This document shows positions 59,731 through 64,000 of a stretch of 64,000 bases of DNA, one piece after another. The notes under the pieces were generated by a model. That model made no database searches. It saw nothing but the letters and a program-made list of their open reading frames with translations, and was not told the DNA's origin. Source of the DNA: Shewanella psychromarinicola (lineage in GTDB: Bacteria > Pseudomonadota > Gammaproteobacteria > Enterobacterales > Shewanellaceae); assembly GCF_003855155.1 (NCBI RefSeq), contig NZ_CP034073.1, forward strand, positions 558,001 through 622,000, in the 5' to 3' direction. The translations under genes were made by a program, and so were the position numbers. Numbering within the stretch: position 1 is the stretch's first letter; every line of letters starts with the position of its first letter.

Positions 59731-62316
59731 GTGAAATGGTTTAAACGTTTATTAATTGCATTTTTTAGCCTATCACTACTGGGAGTTGCTGCTATAGCAG
59801 CCGCTTACTTTTATGTGTTACCTGATTTACCCGATGTTAATTCGCTAAAGACGGTACAATTACAAACTCCGCTGCGTATTTATAGCCGCGATGGCAAACT
59901 TATTTCTCAATTTGGTGAGAAACGCCGCATACCTGTAGAGTATGAAGAGGTGCCCGTTCAGTTAATCAATGCGGTACTCGACACCGAAGATGCACGTTTT
60001 TTTGAGCATAACGGTATTGATCCGATTGGTATTATCCGCGCAGCAATCATCTTGATAACGACAGGTGAGAAGAGTCAAGGGGCAAGTACGATTACCCAAC
60101 AGGTTGCCCGAGGATTTTTCTTAACCAACGAAAAAACATACATTCGTAAAATCAAAGAAATATTCCTCGCGCTAAAAATTGAAAAGGCGCTATCCAAAAA
60201 AGAAATTTTAACGCTTTATTTAAATCGCTCTTTCTTAGGCAACCGCGCCTATGGTGTGGGTGCTGCTGCTCAAGTCTATTATGGCAAAGAACTTAGTCAG
60301 CTTACACTGCCAGAGATGGCAATGATTGCGGGTCTACCTCAAGCCCCATCTGCAGCCAATCCCGTTAGAAACCAAGAACGAGCCATATCACGTCGTAACT
60401 GGGTATTAAGCCGTATGCTTGAGAAACGCAATATTACTCAAGCAGAATATCAAGCGGCAATCAATAGCCCTTCTAGCGCAAAATACCATGGTGCTGAAAT
60501 TGATTTATACGCTCCGTATATTTCGGAAATGGCGCGTGATTACATGACCCAAAAATACGGTGAAGAAGCAGCCTATACCAACGGTTACAATGTCTACACT
60601 ACAATATCATCGGATTTACAATTGATGGCTCAAGAGTCATTAAGAGATAACGTTTTTGCTTATGACCAACGCCATGGTTACCGTGGTCCGGTTACGGAAT
60701 TATGGACGGATACGCCGCTAAATAACGATGAGATTGTCGCTATTTTAAAACGCACATCTTCGATGCAAAGCATTATGCCTGCAGCAGTGCTGAGCGTAAA
60801 AGATCAACAAGCACAGGTGATAGATGACAAAGGCGAACTGATTACACTTGAATGGAAAGGCTTAAAATGGGCTCGTAAGTTTATCTCAGATAAACGTCAA
60901 ACCTTACCACCAAAGCAAGCAGCCGATATACTCACCGCCGGCCAACAAGTGTGGATCCGCCATAATGGTAAGCATTGGCAATTGTCACAAATCCCAATAG
61001 TCTCGAGTGCAACCGTCTCACTTGAACCTCATGACGGCGCAATCAAAACCCTCGTGGGTGGATTTAGCTTTCGCAAAAGTCAATTCAATCGGGTAACCCA
61101 AGCTAAACGCCAATTAGGTTCCAATATTAAGCCTTTTATTTATGCTGCGGCATTAGAAAAAGACTACACCTTGGCGACGCTCATTAATAATGCACCGATT
61201 AACAAACCTGATACCCGTCAGGGCACAGCGTGGCGCCCTAAAAACTCACCCGATGTTTATGGTGGACCAACACGCTTACGTGTCGGCTTAGCTCAGTCGA
61301 TTAACGTTATGTCGGTCAGAGCGATGCGACATACCGGTTTAGACGACACCATAAAAGAGCTGGTGAAGTTTGGATTTGATCCGAGTGATTTACCACGAAA
61401 TGAATCGTTAGCGTTAGGGTCGCCGTCAGTGACACCATTACAAGTTGCCACGGCATTTAATAGCTTTGCTAATGGCGGTTATTTAGTTGAATCTTATTAT
61501 ATCGATCACGTGACCGACTCATACGACAACATTATTGAACAAACCATACCGACTATTGCATGCAGTAAACCAGAGCCCTCTGTTGTAGAACCTGTGGCTA
61601 TTGATGACCCATTTGCTGCGATGGCTGAAGAGCTATCTCAACAAGCAGTAGGCCTATCAGCAGATACATTAGACGAAGAAACTGAGGTCGATTTACTGAC
61701 TGCTGAACAAAATATTTGCAGTAACCCACAAGCTCGCTTTGCTAAGCGGATCATTTCTGAACAAACGGCATTTTTGATCACTGAAGCGTTAAAGAGCGTT
61801 ATTTGGGGCGGCGGTGACTGGAGCCAAGGTACGGGATGGAATGGTACAGCATGGCGAGCGTCTAAATTAATTAGACGTCATGATATTGCGGGTAAAACAG
61901 GAACAACTAACGAGTCTCGAGATACTTGGTTCAGTGGTTTTAATCCTACACTTACCGCGACCTTCTGGGTTGGTTTTGATGATTTTGGTCGTCAACTCGG
62001 TCGCTCAAGCTGGGTGGCCAATGGCGACCCCGATCAAATATCGGGTGGTGAAGCTGGGGCGAAAACCGCAGGTCCTGGCTGGAATGACTTTATGAATAAA
62101 GCCCTCGCGGGTAGCCCGGAAGCGCCGGTTATTCCACCGAAGGGGATTGTCTCTGCACGTATTGATTTAGCCACGGGTAAATTAACACGTAAGACAGACC
62201 ACACCACACAGTTTGAGTATTTTGTTGAAGGTACAGAACCCAAAGAATATGTCACCGAAACACCGCAAAGTGGTGATATCTTTATCGACAATGTTGCTGA
62301 AGATTTATTTCAATAA
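59731..62316 (+). CDS. mrcA: Penicillin-binding protein 1A
   Basis: 861 residues with the GTG at 59731 (VKWFKRLLIAFF...), which gives the usual short cytoplasmic tail and one membrane anchor. Glycosyltransferase domain: EDARFFEHNGID and GASTITQQVAR. Transpeptidase: SNIK (as GSNIKPF), SIN and KTGTT. An OB-like insert lies between. Bifunctional peptidoglycan synthase activated by LpoA (43139). The open frame starts earlier at 59659 but without support. Confidence 0.93.
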   Translation: MKWFKRLLIAFFSLSLLGVAAIAAAYFYVLPDLPDVNSLKTVQLQTPLRIYSRDGKLISQFGEKRRIPVEYEEVPVQLINAVLDTEDARFFEHNGIDPIGIIRAAIILITTGEKSQGASTITQQVARGFFLTNEKTYIRKIKEIFLALKIEKALSKKEILTLYLNRSFLGNRAYGVGAAAQVYYGKELSQLTLPEMAMIAGLPQAPSAANPVRNQERAISRRNWVLSRMLEKRNITQAEYQAAINSPSSAKYHGAEIDLYAPYISEMARDYMTQKYGEEAAYTNGYNVYTTISSDLQLMAQESLRDNVFAYDQRHGYRGPVTELWTDTPLNNDEIVAILKRTSSMQSIMPAAVLSVKDQQAQVIDDKGELITLEWKGLKWARKFISDKRQTLPPKQAADILTAGQQVWIRHNGKHWQLSQIPIVSSATVSLEPHDGAIKTLVGGFSFRKSQFNRVTQAKRQLGSNIKPFIYAAALEKDYTLATLINNAPINKPDTRQGTAWRPKNSPDVYGGPTRLRVGLAQSINVMSVRAMRHTGLDDTIKELVKFGFDPSDLPRNESLALGSPSVTPLQVATAFNSFANGGYLVESYYIDHVTDSYDNIIEQTIPTIACSKPEPSVVEPVAIDDPFAAMAEELSQQAVGLSADTLDEETEVDLLTAEQNICSNPQARFAKRIISEQTAFLITEALKSVIWGGGDWSQGTGWNGTAWRASKLIRRHDIAGKTGTTNESRDTWFSGFNPTLTATFWVGFDDFGRQLGRSSWVANGDPDQISGGEAGAKTAGPGWNDFMNKALAGSPEAPVIPPKGIVSARIDLATGKLTRKTDHTTQFEYFVEGTEPKEYVTETPQSGDIFIDNVAEDLFQ

Positions 62317-62340
62317 CACCCTTTAAAATAAGCGGATAAA

Positions 62341-62366
62341 AAAAGCCATTCAGTCGAATGGCTTTT
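62341..62366. terminator. Bidirectional terminator between mrcA and yjjG
   Basis: AAAAGCCATTC/GAATGGCTTTT stem with AGTC loop and flanking A/T tracts, between convergent genes. Confidence 0.8.
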
Positions 62367-62385
62367 TTATGTCTGAACTGACCAA

Positions 62386-63087
62386 CTATTGAGTGGCATC
62401 GGGCAGCAATAATTGATGTAGTTCAGCTAAATTACGGACCTGATAGCTTGGAGATATATTATTAGTCACAGGTGCATCATGATGATTTAACCAACAGGTG
62501 TCGATACCGGCATTGATACCGCCTAAAATATCAGAATGTAGGTTATCACCGACCATGAGTACTTGATGCTTCTCCGGCTCCCCCATTAAGCCAAACGCAT
62601 GATGAAAAATAGCCACATCAGGTTTTGCTTTACCCAGTTGTTCAGAGATAACCACAGGATTAAAGGCACCTTGAAAGCCTGTGCGACTCAAGCGGATATT
62701 TTGTAACTCGGTAAAACCATTAGTAATGATACCAAGCTTGACCCTACCATTTAATGAGTCAATCAATTCCCGGGCACCGGGTAATGGCTGACAAATATCG
62801 GCCATTGCCGCCAGAAATTGACTGTTTAGATGTTGCGGGGTAACAGACAACTTTGTCGCCCAGTCATGAAACCGAGCGTGTTGTAAATGCGCAGCACTAA
62901 TTACACCATTTTGGTATTCAACCCATAGTGGTTTGTTGACCTGCTGATAAACAGCAAAGTTTTCGGTGTTAAAATCAATATTAAATCGAGAGAACATTAA
63001 TTTCAATCCCGCAAAATCATCGAAATGAAATAACGTTTCGTCAGCATCAAATAAAATCCATTTATATTTATTGAGCATATTTAACAT
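62386..63087 (-). CDS. yjjG: HAD-family nucleotidase (YjjG-like)
   Basis: 233 residues. Motif I DADETLF, motif II ITNGFT, motif IV GDNLHSDILGG. The DADETLFHF opening and the FTELQNIRL stretch fit YjjG, a pyrimidine nucleoside 5'-monophosphatase that cleans up non-canonical nucleotides. The ATG at 63087 follows AAGGATC. 45 bases after the partial gene to its right. Confidence 0.85.
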   Translation of the reverse strand: MLNMLNKYKWILFDADETLFHFDDFAGLKLMFSRFNIDFNTENFAVYQQVNKPLWVEYQNGVISAAHLQHARFHDWATKLSVTPQHLNSQFLAAMADICQPLPGARELIDSLNGRVKLGIITNGFTELQNIRLSRTGFQGAFNPVVISEQLGKAKPDVAIFHHAFGLMGEPEKHQVLMVGDNLHSDILGGINAGIDTCWLNHHDAPVTNNISPSYQVRNLAELHQLLLPDATQ

Positions 63088-63132
63088 CAATGAGATCCTT
63101 ATTTCGTTCAAATAAATGGTTAACTATGGCAG

Positions 63133-64000
63133 CTAAGCGTTAAATAATGACTTTAACGCAGCTTCTTGCCTCAGTAGACTTTGATAAATAGTTAGCTGAT
63201 TTATCGCGCGATCAAGATTATGGTTTTGGTGCTTGATCCCAAAATAAACATCACCATTTAAATAATCAGTTAAAAATCGTACCCCAAGCATTAACGGCAT
63301 CACTTTAGTTCCTAGCCATAAACTGCGCTTTTCAAGCGGGGTAATGATGCCAGCGAGAGACGCTATATACGCGTTTGCCGCAGCAATAATGATCTCAGGT
63401 CGTGCATACACATTGCCTAAGTCAGTCGAGTCTTCCGGCTCAGGGGAACAAAAAGCCCGCACCATATCACCAAAGTCATACATCAAATACCCTTTCATGC
63501 AGGTATCTAAATCAATAATAGCCAGACTAGACATATCTCGACTATCAAACAGCATATTATTGATTTTAGTATCATTGTGACAAATCCTTAGCGGTAAGGC
63601 AGCTTCATATTGTACTAATTCTGCTAATAAATCCGTTTGTGCTAAGCACAAGTCCGGCCATTTTTTACACTGGACTAATCGACCGTTGACATCATTAACC
63701 ATTGCATCATGCAATTGAGTGATACGCTGGGGTAAATTCAAAAAGTTGGGAATAACATCGATAATGTCATTGGGGGTTAAATCACTCAACGCCGCGGCAA
63801 AATGGCCAAAAGCTGCGGCGGCCAGCATGGCTTGTTCGGGAGTATCAACCACTTCAATCGTATCGCTATGGGGCAAGTAATCTATTGCTCGCCAAAACCC
63901 TTGCTCACCTAAATCTAAGTAAAGTGCACCTGAAACGGTGGCTATTGGACTCACCACTTGCAATGGATATTGCTGCTGTTGACGCTTAGTGAGTAAATGC
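63133..64000 (-). CDS. Kinase-like phosphotransferase (APH family), 5' end outside window
   Basis: The frame is still open at base 64000, so the N-terminal part is missing. Visible: RICHNDTKINNMLF (catalytic HxDxxxxN) and LAIIDLDTC (metal DxD) in an APH/choline-kinase fold. Related to homoserine kinase type II and similar small-molecule kinases; the substrate is unknown. Likely co-transcribed with yjjG. Confidence 0.8.
   Translation of the reverse strand, partial: HLLTKRQQQQYPLQVVSPIATVSGALYLDLGEQGFWRAIDYLPHSDTIEVVDTPEQAMLAAAAFGHFAAALSDLTPNDIIDVIPNFLNLPQRITQLHDAMVNDVNGRLVQCKKWPDLCLAQTDLLAELVQYEAALPLRICHNDTKINNMLFDSRDMSSLAIIDLDTCMKGYLMYDFGDMVRAFCSPEPEDSTDLGNVYARPEIIIAAANAYIASLAGIITPLEKRSLWLGTKVMPLMLGVRFLTDYLNGDVYFGIKHQNHNLDRAINQLTIYQSLLRQEAALKSLFNA

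Overview
The window looks like chromosomal DNA of a Shewanella-type gammaproteobacterium. The housekeeping gene orders pilMNOPQ-aroK-aroB-damX-dam-rpe-gph-trpS, lpoA-yraN-diaA-dolP, rnpB-rsmI, zapB and dsbA-srkA-DUF3630-selO, together with an AT-leaning base composition, all fit that genus. The species cannot be named from sequence reading alone.

Region by region. (1) 1-11,750 is ordinary chromosome: a GGDEF/EAL protein cut by the window edge, ilvE, zapB, dsbA, srkA, selO, ygbA, membrane and lipoprotein genes, and a candidate small RNA at about 3,889-3,959. (2) 11,848-28,467 is an accessory island framed by two inverted copies of a non-coding repeat. It encodes what looks like a complete hydrogenogenic carbon monoxide oxidation system. 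On the minus strand are the six-subunit CO-linked energy-converting [NiFe] hydrogenase cooMKLXUH and the CO-sensing regulator cooA. On the plus strand are a nickel permease, hypA, cooF, cooS (Ni-Fe CO dehydrogenase), cooC, cooT, cooJ and hypB. Two good CooA operator palindromes sit upstream of cooM and of hypA-cooFS. (3) 28,535-38,110 is ordinary chromosome: ygiQ, yecN (MAPEG), a ThrE-like exporter, a BamA/TamA-like outer-membrane protein, and a Fur-box-controlled TonB-dependent receptor. (4) 38,126-41,937 is a small island inserted at the 3' end of rnpB and bounded by direct repeats of the rnpB 3' part plus terminator. Its cargo is an OLD-like AAA ATPase with a TOPRIM-like C-terminus and a D12-class adenine methyltransferase, a likely anti-phage or restriction-like pair, followed by decayed gene remnants. 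(5) 41,797-64,000 is core chromosome: rnpB, rsmI, lpoA-yraN-diaA-dolP, trpS-gph-rpe, dam-damX-aroB-aroK, pilQPONM, mrcA, a YjjG-like phosphatase and a partial kinase-like gene.

How the CO island works (inference from the families). CO would bind heme in CooA and switch on both operons. CooS oxidises CO with water to CO2, electrons pass through CooF to the CooL/CooX iron-sulfur subunits, CooH reduces protons to H2, and the membrane subunits CooM/CooK pump ions. The permease, HypA/HypB and CooC/CooT/CooJ supply nickel to both enzymes. No integrase or transposase is visible in either island, and no tRNA gene or CRISPR array was seen in the window.
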